NCBI GenBank assembly: GCA_020465985.1
Contig: JAANYP010002800.1
Coordinates: forward strand, 558,001-622,000
Direction of reading: 5' to 3'
Length of the DNA stretch: 64,000 nt
Source of the DNA: Centrapalus pauciflorus
Taxonomy: Eukaryota; Streptophyta; Magnoliopsida; Asterales; Asteraceae
The stretch's first letter is position 1, and each line of letters opens with the position of its first letter. The notes beneath the pieces were generated by a model that was not told the origin of the DNA, did no database searches, and saw nothing but the letters and a program-made list of their open reading frames with translations. Below, piece after piece: positions 10,735 through 21,307 of this stretch. The translations under genes and the position numbers were made by a program.

Positions 10735-13407
10735 CTAAGGCTCAAACAAATGCGAATATCGAACTCTCATGTCTTGCTCAAATTCCCAGGTCTGAGAAGT
10801 TCCGTGAGAAGTTCTCCATTGCACCAACACCATTGCTACCTCTCGATTCCTCAACTTCTTCATCTTTGTTTCTAGAATAACTTCAGGCTCGTCACATTGC
10901 AGCTTTTCATTAATCTTGTAAGTTAGATGATCGGCCCACTTTTCTTTGTCATCTTCTTTGCACTTCCTTAATTGCGAAACGTGGAATACAGGGTGTATGT
11001 TGGACAGTTCGCTCGGCAAGTCCAACAGATAAGATTGAGTTCCAACACGCTCGGTGATCTTGAAAGGACCAACGAATCGTGGTGCTAACTTGCCACGCTT
11101 GCCGAATCTGAACACACCTTTCATCGGCGAGACTTTCAATACGACATAATTGTCCTTCTGGAATTCTAAAGGTTTATGGCGTCGGTCGTGATACGATTTC
11201 TGTCGAGATTGAGCGGTTTCTAAGCGTTGGCGAATAATTCTGATCTTTTCATTAGTCTGCTGAAGTAGCTCGGGACCGGCGATTGGTGCTTCACCGGCTT
11301 CATGCCAACACGTAGGAGTTCGGCACTTGCATCCGTATAAGGCTTCGAAAGGTGCGGCTTTGATGGATGAGTGGTAACTATTGTTATAAGAAAATTCTGC
11401 TAGTGGCAAGTGGTCGTCCCAACTACCGCTAAACTCAAGAACACATGCCCGCAGCATGTCTTCGAGTGTAAGGATCGTGCGCTCACTCTGTCCATCAGGC
11501 TGCGGATGATACGCTGTGCTCATTCTGATCTTGGTGCCTAAACCATCTTGCAATGCACTCCAGAACCTCGAAGTGAACCGGCTGTCGCGATCTGAAACAA
11601 TTGACAGAGGCACTCCGTGTCGAGTAACGATCTCGTCTATATACAACTTAGCTATATGTTTTCTAGCTTTGACTACAGAAATTAAGCATATTTCACCAGT
11701 CTTTCTGTCACCGTAGATGCAAATGCTGCGGCCATCCGGAGTAGTGAGCTTTATAAACTTCTTCTTGCAGACAATGTTGGCGTCATGATGATCAAGCCAA
11801 TCCATACCCACGATGACGTCGAATTCGTGAAAGTCCATCGGGATAAGGTCTAGTTGGAAAGTACAGTTGTCGAGCAGAATGATGCAGTCACGGTAAATTT
11901 TATCGGTAGACACACTTACATTACTAGCCGTTTCAATATCAAAGATAACAGGCAGGGTAGTCGGTGCAATTCCAAGTTTAGATGAAAATGAATTTGATAT
12001 GAAGGAACTGTTGGCTCCTGAATCAAAAATAACTCTAGCGGGTACGGAGTTAACGAGAAACATACCAGATACCACATCTGGTATTTCCTTTGCTTGCTCG
12101 GCCGTTATTTGGAATGCGCGATTCTGACTCCGAGCTTGCTCGTTACGGCGACTAGAACCTCCTCGCGATGTGCTATGTCGGGCCGGTTGATTTTGTCTTT
12201 GCTGTTGTTGTTGATATTGTTGCTGAGGTCTGTGTTGCTGCTGCTGCAATCGCGGATGATGCTCTGCACTCTGGTAAATTATGCTGAACGGATGTGTGCA
12301 TGCATGCTCATTATGTCCAGGGCGTAAACAGTTGTTGCAAAGTTTAACTTTGTTAGGACATTCTTCACTGCTATGTCCTATTTCGTTGCACACGTAGCAC
12401 CTCACATCATTAGGGTTACAACGCCCAATGTGTGACTTCTGGCAGCGGCGACACTGCCTCGGCTCAGAATCTACCGCATAAGATCGAGATTGCTGTGCCG
12501 GAGGTGAGCTGAACTGTCGGTACTGAGACTGCTGTGGCTGAGAATATCTGGATGAAGATCCAGAATAGCTTCCAGTGCGCGATTTCTTGGGCGGTGATGG
12601 ACATGTCGGCTTAACAGATGAAGCAGGAACTCCTCCAGCTCGAATAAAATCCTGCTCGAGAATTCGAGCAGCTTCAACACAATCAGCATAGTTGGTATAT
12701 CTCTGGTGCTTCAAGAACTTCTGATATTCGGGATGCAGACCCATCAGAAAACGGTCGATCTTTCGCTCTTCAGTAGCGACTTGATAGTCAGACAGCAAGC
12801 TTAGTCGAGTAAATTCAATCTCATACTCAGTCACCGATTTGGTTCCCTGAGTAAGAGACATCAGCTTCTCTTCCAAACGCTTCTTTTCATCAGCTGGGCA
12901 GTACTGACGAAAGAAGATAACCTTAAATTCATCCCAAGATAGGGACTTAATCCAGTTGGCTCCGTGCATGTTCTCCTGAGACCTCCACCACATAACAGCG
13001 CCACCCTCGAACAATGTAGTAGCAAAGCTGACCTTGGATTCTTCAGCACAGTCGCTGATGAGAAATATTCGCTCAATACCAGTGATCCACTCGAGCGCTT
13101 CAATCGAGTTTGCAGCTCCTTTGAAAGGTTGAGCTCCGCAAGCTTTGAAGTAACGGAAGTTGCAGCCCTTAGGCGGGACTACAGGAGCTTCCTCCTCGTC
13201 GGTGTCGTCGTTGTGGCGTCCAGTGCCATCATGCTGTTGTTTCCTACGCTCTTCTCTGCGCCTAGTCTCGGCTTCATCACGAGCACGAAACTGGTCTTGT
13301 AGAAACTTAGCTTGACGCTCGTTGTTCTCGTTAAGCATAGTTTGCATAATTTGCATGATCTGTTCAGGAGTGAGTCCACCTCCAGCTCCTTCACCAGATC
13401 CAGACAT
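10735..13407 (-). CDS. D fused Gag-protease-integrase tail with chromodomain-like end, 890 aa
   Basis: One uninterrupted ORF. Residues 1-75 are charged and coiled-coil-like; about 80-235 is a retrotransposon Gag domain; about 319-372 carries zinc-knuckle cysteines (CYVCNEIGH and CNNCLRPGH); about 461 is the aspartic protease DSG in VIFDSGANSSF. Near residue 586 the protease end jumps to integrase YIDEIVTRHG. The second catalytic Asp (SIVSDRDS) and Glu (DGQSERT) of integrase remain, but its zinc-binding region and first catalytic Asp are gone, so integrase activity is not expected. The end (about 835-890) is chromodomain-like. Against E, the deletion joins two copies of GCTAAG, a 6-bp microhomology. 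Gag and protease could still be functional. Confidence 0.9.
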   Translation of the reverse strand: MSGSGEGAGGGLTPEQIMQIMQTMLNENNERQAKFLQDQFRARDEAETRRREERRKQQHDGTGRHNDDTDEEEAPVVPPKGCNFRYFKACGAQPFKGAANSIEALEWITGIERIFLISDCAEESKVSFATTLFEGGAVMWWRSQENMHGANWIKSLSWDEFKVIFFRQYCPADEKKRLEEKLMSLTQGTKSVTEYEIEFTRLSLLSDYQVATEERKIDRFLMGLHPEYQKFLKHQRYTNYADCVEAARILEQDFIRAGGVPASSVKPTCPSPPKKSRTGSYSGSSSRYSQPQQSQYRQFSSPPAQQSRSYAVDSEPRQCRRCQKSHIGRCNPNDVRCYVCNEIGHSSEECPNKVKLCNNCLRPGHNEHACTHPFSIIYQSAEHHPRLQQQQHRPQQQYQQQQQRQNQPARHSTSRGGSSRRNEQARSQNRAFQITAEQAKEIPDVVSGMFLVNSVPARVIFDSGANSSFISNSFSSKLGIAPTTLPVIFDIETASNVSVSTDKIYRDCIILLDNCTFQLDLIPMDFHEFDVIVGMDWLDHHDANIVCKKKFIKLTTPDGRSICIYGDRKTGEICLISVVKARKHIAKLYIDEIVTRHGVPLSIVSDRDSRFTSRFWSALQDGLGTKIRMSTAYHPQPDGQSERTILTLEDMLRACVLEFSGSWDDHLPLAEFSYNNSYHSSIKAAPFEALYGCKCRTPTCWHEAGEAPIAGPELLQQTNEKIRIIRQRLETAQSRQKSYHDRRHKPLEFQKDNYVVLKVSPMKGVFRFGKRGKLAPRFVGPFKITERVGTQSYLLDLPSELSNIHPVFHVSQLRKCKEDDKEKWADHLTYKINEKLQCDEPEVILETKMKKLRNREVAMVLVQWRTSHGTSQTWEFEQDMRVRYSHLFEP

Positions 13408-13599
13408 GTTCTGAAATTATATAAATAATACTTGCATAAGAATAGGCATAACTCCTATTCTACCCCATTTCCCAATTCCTAAAGCAAAGTCAAAGCCAAT
13501 CTCAGGTCAAGTTAAAGCCTAGATATTCGAAGCTAATATCTTTGCTTAAAAGTTTGAGTCGAAGTGTTATTGCTAACACTTGAATCCCTCAAACTAATG

Positions 13600-13611
13600 C
13601 TCTGATACCAT
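13600..13611 (-). promoter_or_regulatory. Primer-binding site of D
   Basis: Minus strand TGGTATCAGAGC, three bases inside the 5' LTR (13614-15397). Matches the initiator tRNA-Met 3' end. Confidence 0.9.
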
Positions 13612-13613
13612 CC

Positions 13614-15397
13614 TGTCACATCCTTGCTTTAAAACATGCTTGCTTATCCCAGGAATAATAATAAATGCATAAAGCTAAATAAAATATTACAATAAGTCAT
13701 GCACTACACGTGCTACAAGGTTACAATACTAAATTGCTAAAAACATCATAATATAAATAAAAGCAGCTACCCAAAACCCAAGGCACCATAAAGCTATACC
13801 ACAAGCTGAAAGTGAGCAAAGTCCTCTGGGTTTATCAGAAAATAGACCTAAGCAGAAGGCCCAGCTTGCTCTTTACCTTTTCCTGTAAAAATTGTGAGTA
13901 GCAACTGTAAGCTAAAGCTTAGTGAGTAAACAGATATTCATGAATGCATGTAAAATATGAGGCGAAAGTGCCTATAAAGGCTGTTATGCTTGCTTGCTTG
14001 CTTGCTTGTTTGCTTAATACCCAGAAAGAATGCTGCACAATTGAGACATTTCACGCAGAACGGAGATGCCACCACTAGGGGTTTACCGCTGACAGATGAC
14101 CAATCTGTGATGCGGGGCTAGCTACCCGCATAATGCTTAGGGATAGTGGTGAGCATCAGAATTGCTTGCTTGCTAAATATAATGCTTATAAAAATGCACA
14201 AAGAAACGCTCAAACAAAGCTTGTTGTATGATATGCAGAACAATAAACAGATAACAGTATATTATGCACATTAATAGATCAGGTGTAAGATCCGGCTAAG
14301 CTGGGTATCGCCTGTACCACAGTGTTCGCCTTCACTCACAACAGTCTATTGAATTCCAAAGAAATCATATAGGAGCAATTTATGTCTCAATTTCATATAA
14401 AACATGTAAACAAGAATAACTGTTACTCACAGCACTGAAAATGCCTTGAAATGCTCTGAAATACTTGCTCGGGCTTATTTACACTTTAAATTGCTCTATA
14501 ATGCTTGCACTTGCTTATCTAGGCTTTAATATATTCTGGCACTGGCTTTGACTCGCAACTGGGCTAAATGTATAATATCTGAAGTTTAATATTACAGAAC
14601 ATGTGCTAAATTAATACTGCTAGCTCAATATTCCTATATCTATAAGCCATAACTTCTAGCTAAATATTTTGCTATTTATTTTGCTAATTTATGCGTTGCT
14701 CATTAATTTTATCAATTAAATTCGAATTTAGGGGACAGATTCGAACACATGGTTCCAAATTCGAAGACAGATTCGAACCAGGGGTTTGATTCGAACCTCA
14801 TTCTCGAATCTGAAGCTAGATTCGAACCTATGTCTCGAATCTAGCTCTATTCGAGCTTGTTCTTTGTATTTCGAGTTTGTTCTATGCATACTCGAGTTTG
14901 TTCATAAACTACAGCTTTAAACATGCATTTTCAAGCCTCAAATCCACAAATAAGCTAAGTAATAAGCCTCGGTTAAGTTATATTGTACATAATCTACCAT
15001 ATTTTAGCTAAAACTCATACGAAATCAGCTTTAAATCGCCTAAAATGATAAACTCGAATTTGTAGCTTCAAAACCGAAAGTGCAGAAAACGAAAAGGGCG
15101 ATTCTTACCTCAAAACCGTATGAAATCACGCATGCAATAGCAAATTCGGATAGTACACTTCGAGACCTTTCCGATGACGTATAGAACTCGAGATTTGGCC
15201 GGTCGGTTAGGGAGAAAAGCTAGAGAGAAGTTTCCGGGCTAGAGAGAGAAGCTCTGAAATTTGCTAGAAGGTTTTGCAAAAGTGAGAAAATGTATCTCCC
15301 GACTCCTATTTATACTAAATCTCGAAATTACATCATTTTACGCAAATTGCTCAAAATTACTAAAAATAAAAATGCAAATAAAAAGTAAGGTGTTATA
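13614..15397 (-). repeat. Element D 5' LTR
   Basis: Near-identical partner of 8923-10695. It has an extra 18-bp TTCGAA-containing unit near 14780 and lacks a few bases near 14565. The TTCGA-word array is at about 14720-14900. Confidence 0.94.
15299..15314 (-). promoter_or_regulatory. TATA-box region of D 5' LTR
   Basis: Minus strand TATAAATAGGAGTCGG, about 84 bp inside the 5' LTR. This places the likely transcription start near 15270-15280 and puts the TTCGA array downstream, in transcribed sequence. Confidence 0.75.
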
Positions 15398-15402
15398 AGT
15401 AG

Positions 15403-17940
15403 CGTTTTTGAGAATGGGATACGCCCAATACATCACAAAGGCTGCATATGTGAAGAGTGGCTTGATTGGCCAATGGCGTTATCTTGTACACGTCATTATG
15501 GTATGTTTTGCGCCAAAGAAGGCGGGATTTGATACAATGGTGTCTAAACTACAATCGGCGATGATTGCCCTGGTGTACAACAAGCGCTTCAGTTTCTCTG
15601 AAATGTTTTTTGGGGAGTTTGTGCACCAAATTACAGCTCCGGTCAGAGAAAGATTTTTGATGTACCTGCGATTTGCTATGATGATCATTCGTCACTTTTT
15701 GCCGAATTTGCCCCCACTTCCAGATCTAAGTGGCGTAGCCATAATTGATAAGAGGATTTTTGCTGACTGCCAGACCCACAATGCGAGAAGGGCTGAGCAG
15801 ATCATGCCCCAAGTGGCACCTTTTTTCTGGGCAGTTATTGATCCTGATTTTGTAGCCCTAGAGGGTGATAACTGGACAGGTGAGGTCCGGCAGCAGCAAC
15901 AACAACAGCAGCCACAACAGCAACAGTAGAGGCAAAGATGAAGATCACCGGCAAGCCGACCTCCGGTTGCTAGACCATCTCGGCAACAAACAGAATCTGC
16001 AGCAGCTGGTCCATCAATGGAAGATGTCATCCCGTCGAGTTCGGCCCCCCAATATGATCAAAGGGCGCAAACTCTTGAAGAGATATGGGCGCAGGGGAAG
16101 CCTCGGAGCAAAATATCGCTGAATAACTAGTTCAGGATGTTTTAGAGCCTCCAGCTGATTTTCCAGATATCTTTAGACAGAGATATGAATACCAGCCATC
16201 TGATACTGAGTTAATGGACACTGAGGTCCAGGAAGAAGAAGCAGGTGAAGCTGAAAGGGAAAAACTCCGGCTGAAGGTCACGTTGCTACAGCCTCTGAGT
16301 CTAGTTCTGAAGCCGAGGATCCAGATATCTCAATCAGTAGATATGGATCGAGGTTAATTGTAAACAGAATGAGATCAACAACACCGGCTCTGATTGATGA
16401 AGAGCCTGAAGAATCTAAGTATGAAGAAGAAAAGGAAGTTCCACTCGTAGCTAGGCATAGGGCAAGGAGGCATAGATATATGCAGGGAGCTCCATCCACT
16501 TCAGCTCCTCAGATAGTGTTTATGTCTGCTACATCAACTTCAACAATTGCTCCAACTACATCCGCCTCCATTCCATAAACTTCAACTTCTTACACAGACA
16601 ATCAGCGGTTCACTAAGCTGAAAGGAAAAGTGGACTTCCAAACTGTCCAAATTTATCAACTTTCAACAGCTGTGAAAGAGCTACAGGAGCATAATGCCTG
16701 ACTTGATCAAGAGAATGTCTAGTTAAGAACAACAATGGCTGATCGATAGTCTGAGATGAAGACGACGAAGACTCTCCTTGAGAAATTATTGAAAAATCTG
16801 TAAGCTCAGGGGGAGAGTAGCTGCAAGGAAGATTACGTGAGGAGAGAAGATGACGACGGCAATGATCCAGATGCTCAAAGAGAAAGTTAGCTGGCAGATC
16901 TTTCTCAGAAGACTGCTCAGCAAGCACAAATTCAGGGGGAGCCTAGTCAGTCAGGTATGGGAGAAGGAGGCGAAGGCGAAGCTTCGAAGATTGTTGAACA
17001 ATAAATGATTGAAGCCTTGATGGACCTTGATGACGAAGACGATTTTGGTTTTGATTAAGAAGACTTGGAGGAAGGGGAATTTATTCCCAAAGACATAGTC
17101 GATTGGAAGTCAGATGATGAGGTTGTGGTAGATGAGGATGACAATGTAGATGAAGTAGTTATCCCAAAGCAGCCTATTACCAAACAGTATATACATAATG
17201 ATCAGAATTTGATAGATCTGGATGAGCTTAACTTAGCATATATGGATGAATTAGAATCTGAAACAGCTGAAAAAGAACAAACAAGAGAAGAAATGATAAA
17301 GCTATGGTTCAGGAATGAGGAGAAGTAGACAGATCTGACAGTAAAGAAGAGAATGAGACTGCGAAATCTAGGAAATCTCTCAGGAGGGATCTTAAGCTGG
17401 TTCTTTGATAGACAACTGTAGCTATTGGTGCTCAAGAGAAAAGATGAGCTTCAGTACTTAAGGGGAACTTTGAAGGTTTTTACAATACACTGCCCGAATG
17501 TGAAGTAAAGGAACTGGCTTGGAAAGAGCTTATCAACTTGGGAGACGACCCCAACGCTGAAGTTATAGCTAAAATTATCAAAAAGGAGGGGAGGCCTAGA
17601 AAGTTTGAAAGAATAAAGCCGAGGACAGGCAAAAGAGTTGAAGATCAGTCAAGAATAGATCCCCACACTGGCAAGCCTTGGGCTAGAATGGTCTACAAGC
17701 CAGTCAGATGAGACGGCTGAAGCAGTGATGGAGGATCTAGATGAAAAGACTATTTTGAAAGTATACGATCCACTGCATCTGATCAACTTATCAAAGGACG
17801 ACCTGAGAAAGATTCATGATTAGCCGATTTTCTTTCACGAAGGTTGGAGATCAGAAGGCAGGAAGTTCCACAAGGTGGTTAGAGTTTGTATAGAGCAGGG
17901 ATTGTATCCTGGTAGTAGTTTGTATACTTCTAGTACTTAG
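15403..17940 (+). pseudogene. Element A third ORF, remainder (right of insertion D)
   Basis: Resumes the N-terminal domain at FLRMGYAQ, preceded by the AGTAG duplicate, and continues to a TAG at 17938-17940. The frame is open to about 15929 (Q-rich linker), then broken repeatedly. Later pieces include the acidic region, the coiled coil (16612-16800, with several stops), the acidic 17065-17328 stretch and the C-terminal domain. Near 17705 about 80 bp is deleted compared with B. The end (GLYPGSSLYTSST) matches B's end. Same unknown protein as in B and C. Confidence 0.8.
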
Positions 17941-17981
17941 ACAAAATATATATAGTTAGAAGCTATCGTCAAAGGGGAGTC

Positions 17982-18558
17982 TGTTAGTGCATCCTGTGTG
18001 ACGATAGCAGTCTAAGTATAGACGATATTTTGTAATAGTCAATATGTTCGTAATCGCATATTAATACATGTTTGATATATGTTTGATATAGATATCGATT
18101 GTATATATGTTTGAACTTGGTTGTAAATGATGTTTTACAATAAGTTCAAACATAAGTTCAAAGGTAAGTTCAAGCATAACTTCTAGAACAAGTTCAAAGA
18201 GAAGTTCTAGAATAAGTTCAAAGGCCCGATTCGAACTTATGGTGGACAAGTTCGTGGGCTTGGGCCTTCTCGAACTTGTCCAAGGCATGTTCGAATCTGA
18301 GGGTTATAATTAAGTGTTAATCCATTTTAATTAATAACTTCTGCAAAGAATTAAGGCTTTGGGTGATTACGAACTTGCAGAGATTTTCGTGTGTGTTCTT
18401 GGAGAGAATCACGTGTTGGGGTGTTCTAGTTTGCGTCTATCATCGTGTGTGTCTCCGTGTTCCGTGTGTGTGATCTATCCGTCAAACAACTAATGAGGAT
18501 TCCGCACTCGTTGGACGGCGTCGCGTCAAGATAGGATCCGTAGGTAGGTGACCTTACA
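17982..18558 (+). repeat. Element A 3' LTR
   Basis: Starts TGTTAGTGCATCC, ends CCTTACA and is preceded by the purine tract AAAGGGGAGTC (17971-17981). A's 5' LTR is outside the window. The five bases that follow (GAAAA, 18559-18563) should be the target duplication. The hairpin copy is at 18106-18154, and a run of AAGTTC-type repeats follows (about 18140-18225). Confidence 0.9.
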
Positions 18559-18693
18559 GAAAATGGTAATGTTGAATTATATTTTGTACCTACTGAACAT
18601 CAGTTAGCTGATTTAGCTGATTTGTTTACCAAAGCGTTACATTAAAAACGTTTTAATTTTTTGGTACACAAATTAGGTATGCTGAATCGATAG
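18559..18693 (+). pseudogene. pol: Element F RNase H C-terminus
   Basis: Reads GNVELYFVPTEHQLAD...LFTKAL...KLGMLNR and ends with TAG at 18691-18693: the usual copia Pol tail, but a different lineage from A/C. It has a 9-bp internal duplication (TTAGCTGAT twice) and a TAA inside the tail. The rest of F's pol lies left of A, outside the window. Confidence 0.85.
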
Positions 18694-20149
18694 ATTTAAA
18701 CATTCAGGTCTTACAAAGTATAATTTTTCATTTCACAATTTTATACTTCATTTAATATTGTGTTAATCTCTTGTGCTTTTAAAGTATTGATCTTTCTGAG
18801 ATTTAATTGAATTTGGATTGTCATGTGCAGGGGGAGAAAACTGAAAAGTTTATCTGTATAACTGTTTTTAAAACAGTTTATCTGTTATTTTTTATCTGCT
18901 TAATTACAGGGGGAGCACTCTTAAAAGATTATATCAATCTGAGGGGGAGCTAATACACAAATTTCAAGAGGGAGCAAATTGTTCTTTATTTTATTTTTGT
19001 TGTTCAGTTTATTTTATTATTTTAGTTCAATTTATTTCATTTTTTTGTTTGTTCAATTTCTTTATATATTTTTTGTTTTGTTTGTTATTTTTTTGTTTTA
19101 TTTGGTATATGTGTCTTTATTTTTTTTATTCAAGTGGGCTAAAATGTAAAAGGAGAAAATGGATGAGCGCCGGGCGAATATTTCATAATGATTTAAATTT
19201 GAATTTCAAATTCTAAATCCCCTTTTCACTGTTTCGAACAATGCACACCGCTATTCTCCATTTTCTCTATTACTCTTCAATTTATCAGTCAACAACAATT
19301 TTTCAAGTATAATTTCAAGATTTTCAGTGCAAAATTTGTAAGTATATCGTTGTGATTGTTACTGTTTTTGTGTTTTACCATTAGTTTATCGAGTTTATGT
19401 GGGTGTTTTACAGTCACTGTGCGTGTTTGTATATGTGTGTCAGTGTGTGAATTTTGAAACTTTATATTTGTGTTCAAATGTTCAAATTTAGTGTTTGTAA
19501 GTGTGCATCATGTTAAAATAAGCTCGGATTTCAAATTTCACGGCTTATGATGCAGTGTAGAACATTTAATTTGAATTATTCGGAATTTTTTGTTCGAGTT
19601 TAAAATGACTATAAATTTGATATTTGAGTGTTATTTTGAAATAGTCCTGTAAAGAAGATGTGTTTCGAAATGCATTAAGAATATGGTCATGTTAAGTTTT
19701 AGGTTAAAATAGGCCTGGATTGAATTTTTGAATTTTAAGTGTGTAATCGGACTTTGAATTATTTGCAAGTATGAAACTCGATTAAATCATTACCCGAGAA
19801 AATCTTAGACTTGATCGAGTTTGACAAAACTTCATCTGAGTTAACCATACACTTAATCGTGTTTGACAAAACTTCATCCGAGTTAATCATAGTATCAATC
19901 GAGCTTGTCAAAGCTTAACCGAGTTTGACATATGTCTAACTGTCATTCGAGTTTCATAAAACTTCACCCGAGTTAGTTGAAAGCTTAACCGAGTTTGTTG
20001 AAAGCATAACCGAGTTTGTTGTAAGGCTTAACCGAGTTTAATAAAACATTACTCTAGCGTGATTGTGCTTCATTCGAGTTTGTTGATGTTTCACCCCGAG
20101 TCTTGTTTCAATATTTTTTCTAAGTGTTGGAAAATTTCATCCTTCATAG
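18694..20149 (+). other. Element F spacer: purine-tract repeats and CGAGTT array
   Basis: Non-coding. GGGGGAG occurs at 18830-18836, 18909-18915 and 18943-18949, with a weaker copy near 18969; repeated purine tracts after pol are typical of Sireviruses. A T-rich stretch follows. From about 19770 to 20100 there are at least ten copies of CGAGTT-type words in units of roughly 30-45 bp. A donor-like TTTGTAAGT lies at about 19336-19344. Element C interrupts the spacer at 20150. Confidence 0.7.
20145..20149. repeat. Target-site duplication of element C, left copy
   Basis: CATAG. The right copy at 32431-32435 reads CAGAG, one mismatch, consistent with an older insertion. Confidence 0.65.
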
Positions 20150-20719
20150 TGTTAGTGCACCCTGTGTGACGATAGCAGTGTAAGTATAGACATATTTTGT
20201 AAAAGTGAATTTGACTATCATTATACATTAACAAGTATTTGTTATATGTTTATTATATGTTTGTTTATATATGTTTGACATTAATTGTATATATGTTTGA
20301 ACTCGGTGTAATCTATTACAATAAGTTCAAACATAAGTTCAAACATAAGTTCAAACATAAGTTTGAAGGCAAATGTTCAAATTTGTTAGAGGACAAGTTC
20401 GAAAAGGCCTTGGGCCATGTTCGAACTTGTCTTAGACAAACTCGAACTGGGCAGTATAATTAAGGGTTAATTCGATTAATTATGAGACTTTTGCAGAATT
20501 TTAGAGCGATTAGTGCAAAGGGCGATCTCGAACTTGCTAGCATTCAGAGAGTTCCGGGTGGAGAGAATCATCGTGTTAGGACGATCCGTTGTTCGTCTAT
20601 CACTGTGCTAGTCTCTGTGTTTCGGTGTGCGTGGTCTATCCGTCAAGCCGCTAACGAGGATTCCGCACTCGTTGGCAGGTGTCGCGTCAAGATAGGATCC
20701 GTAGTCAGGCGACCTTACA
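20150..20719 (+). repeat. Element C 5' LTR
   Basis: TGTTAGTGCACCC to CCTTACA, pairing with 31876-32430. It contains the hairpin at 20292-20335 and three tandem AAGTTCAAACAT-type units right after it, against two (one of them shortened) in the 3' copy. Confidence 0.93.
20292..20335 (+). other. Conserved LTR hairpin (copy in C 5' LTR)
   Basis: Outer stem TATGTTTGAACT with AGTTCAAACATA (12 bp, perfect) and inner stem TGTAAT with ATTACA (6 bp, perfect). Confidence 0.72.
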
Positions 20720-20721
20720 AG

Positions 20722-20732
20722 TGGTATCAGAG
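20722..20732 (+). promoter_or_regulatory. Primer-binding site of C
   Basis: TGGTATCAGAG, two bases after the LTR. The twelfth base is A instead of C relative to tRNA-Met. Confidence 0.9.
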
Positions 20733-21307
20733 ACATTGGGGTGCTCGTGGTGTTCTTCGTGTTCACAAGTAACATCTGTGGTTTCTTGACGTTTTTGGAC
20801 GGTCAAATCACATTTTTGGATAGATTTTCGAGCTATACAAGCAACATAATGGAGAATAGTTTGCATTAGTTCAATTTTTTGGTCGAAATCAATATTTTTC
20901 ACTTAAAAATATTTGTTTAAACTGAAACCTTGAAAAAACCGAATTGTTGGCCGTTTTTCGAACTTGCGGCGCTCGAACATCAATGGGGTATTAGGGTTTA
21001 TTCGAAATTCGAATTTGTCAAAAAATACGCTCCTGTCGAAGTTATTTTAGGGTTTGATTCGAGTTTAATTAATTCGAATTTGCCATTTTTCGAATTTCAC
21101 TATATTCAAATTTAAGAATTCGAATTTGGTAGTACCTTCGACTTTGTCAACTATTTCGAATTTGGTTGATTTCAAACTAAATTTCGAATTTAATTTCAAA
21201 CAAATTTAAAATTAATCAAATTCGAACTTCCTCAAGTTCGAAAGTGTTAATTTAAATTAATTTCGAATTAAATTAATTAAGTTTTTAATTCAAACTTTTA
21301 CGAAACA
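20733..21307 (+). other. C 5' leader with TTCGA-word array
   Basis: Non-coding, aligned with B 883-1453. CG-containing words (TTCGAATTT, TTCGAGTTT, TTCGACTTT) crowd 20940-21290. Confidence 0.75.

Larger units (their letters stand above)
8923..15397 (-). mobile_element. Element D: non-autonomous Ty3/gypsy chromovirus, RT-RNase H deleted
   Basis: A complete insertion on the minus strand, with two LTRs of about 1.77-1.78 kb, a tRNA-Met primer site and a 5-bp target duplication. It encodes one intact ORF made of Gag, protease and the C-terminal part of integrase; RT, RNase H and the integrase N-terminus are deleted. The hand-counted LTR difference is about 20 substitutions plus two indels, so insertion is comparatively recent. 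E (38948-45241) is the longer relative that shows what was lost. Confidence 0.95.

Noticed and set aside
10735..13407. D ORF as a domesticated host gene
   Set aside because: It sits exactly between two near-identical LTRs with a target duplication; it is a retroelement protein even though the frame is intact.
20705..20902. Minus-strand ORF over the C primer site
   Set aside because: Overlaps the primer-binding site and leader of C with no similarity to anything; a chance frame.
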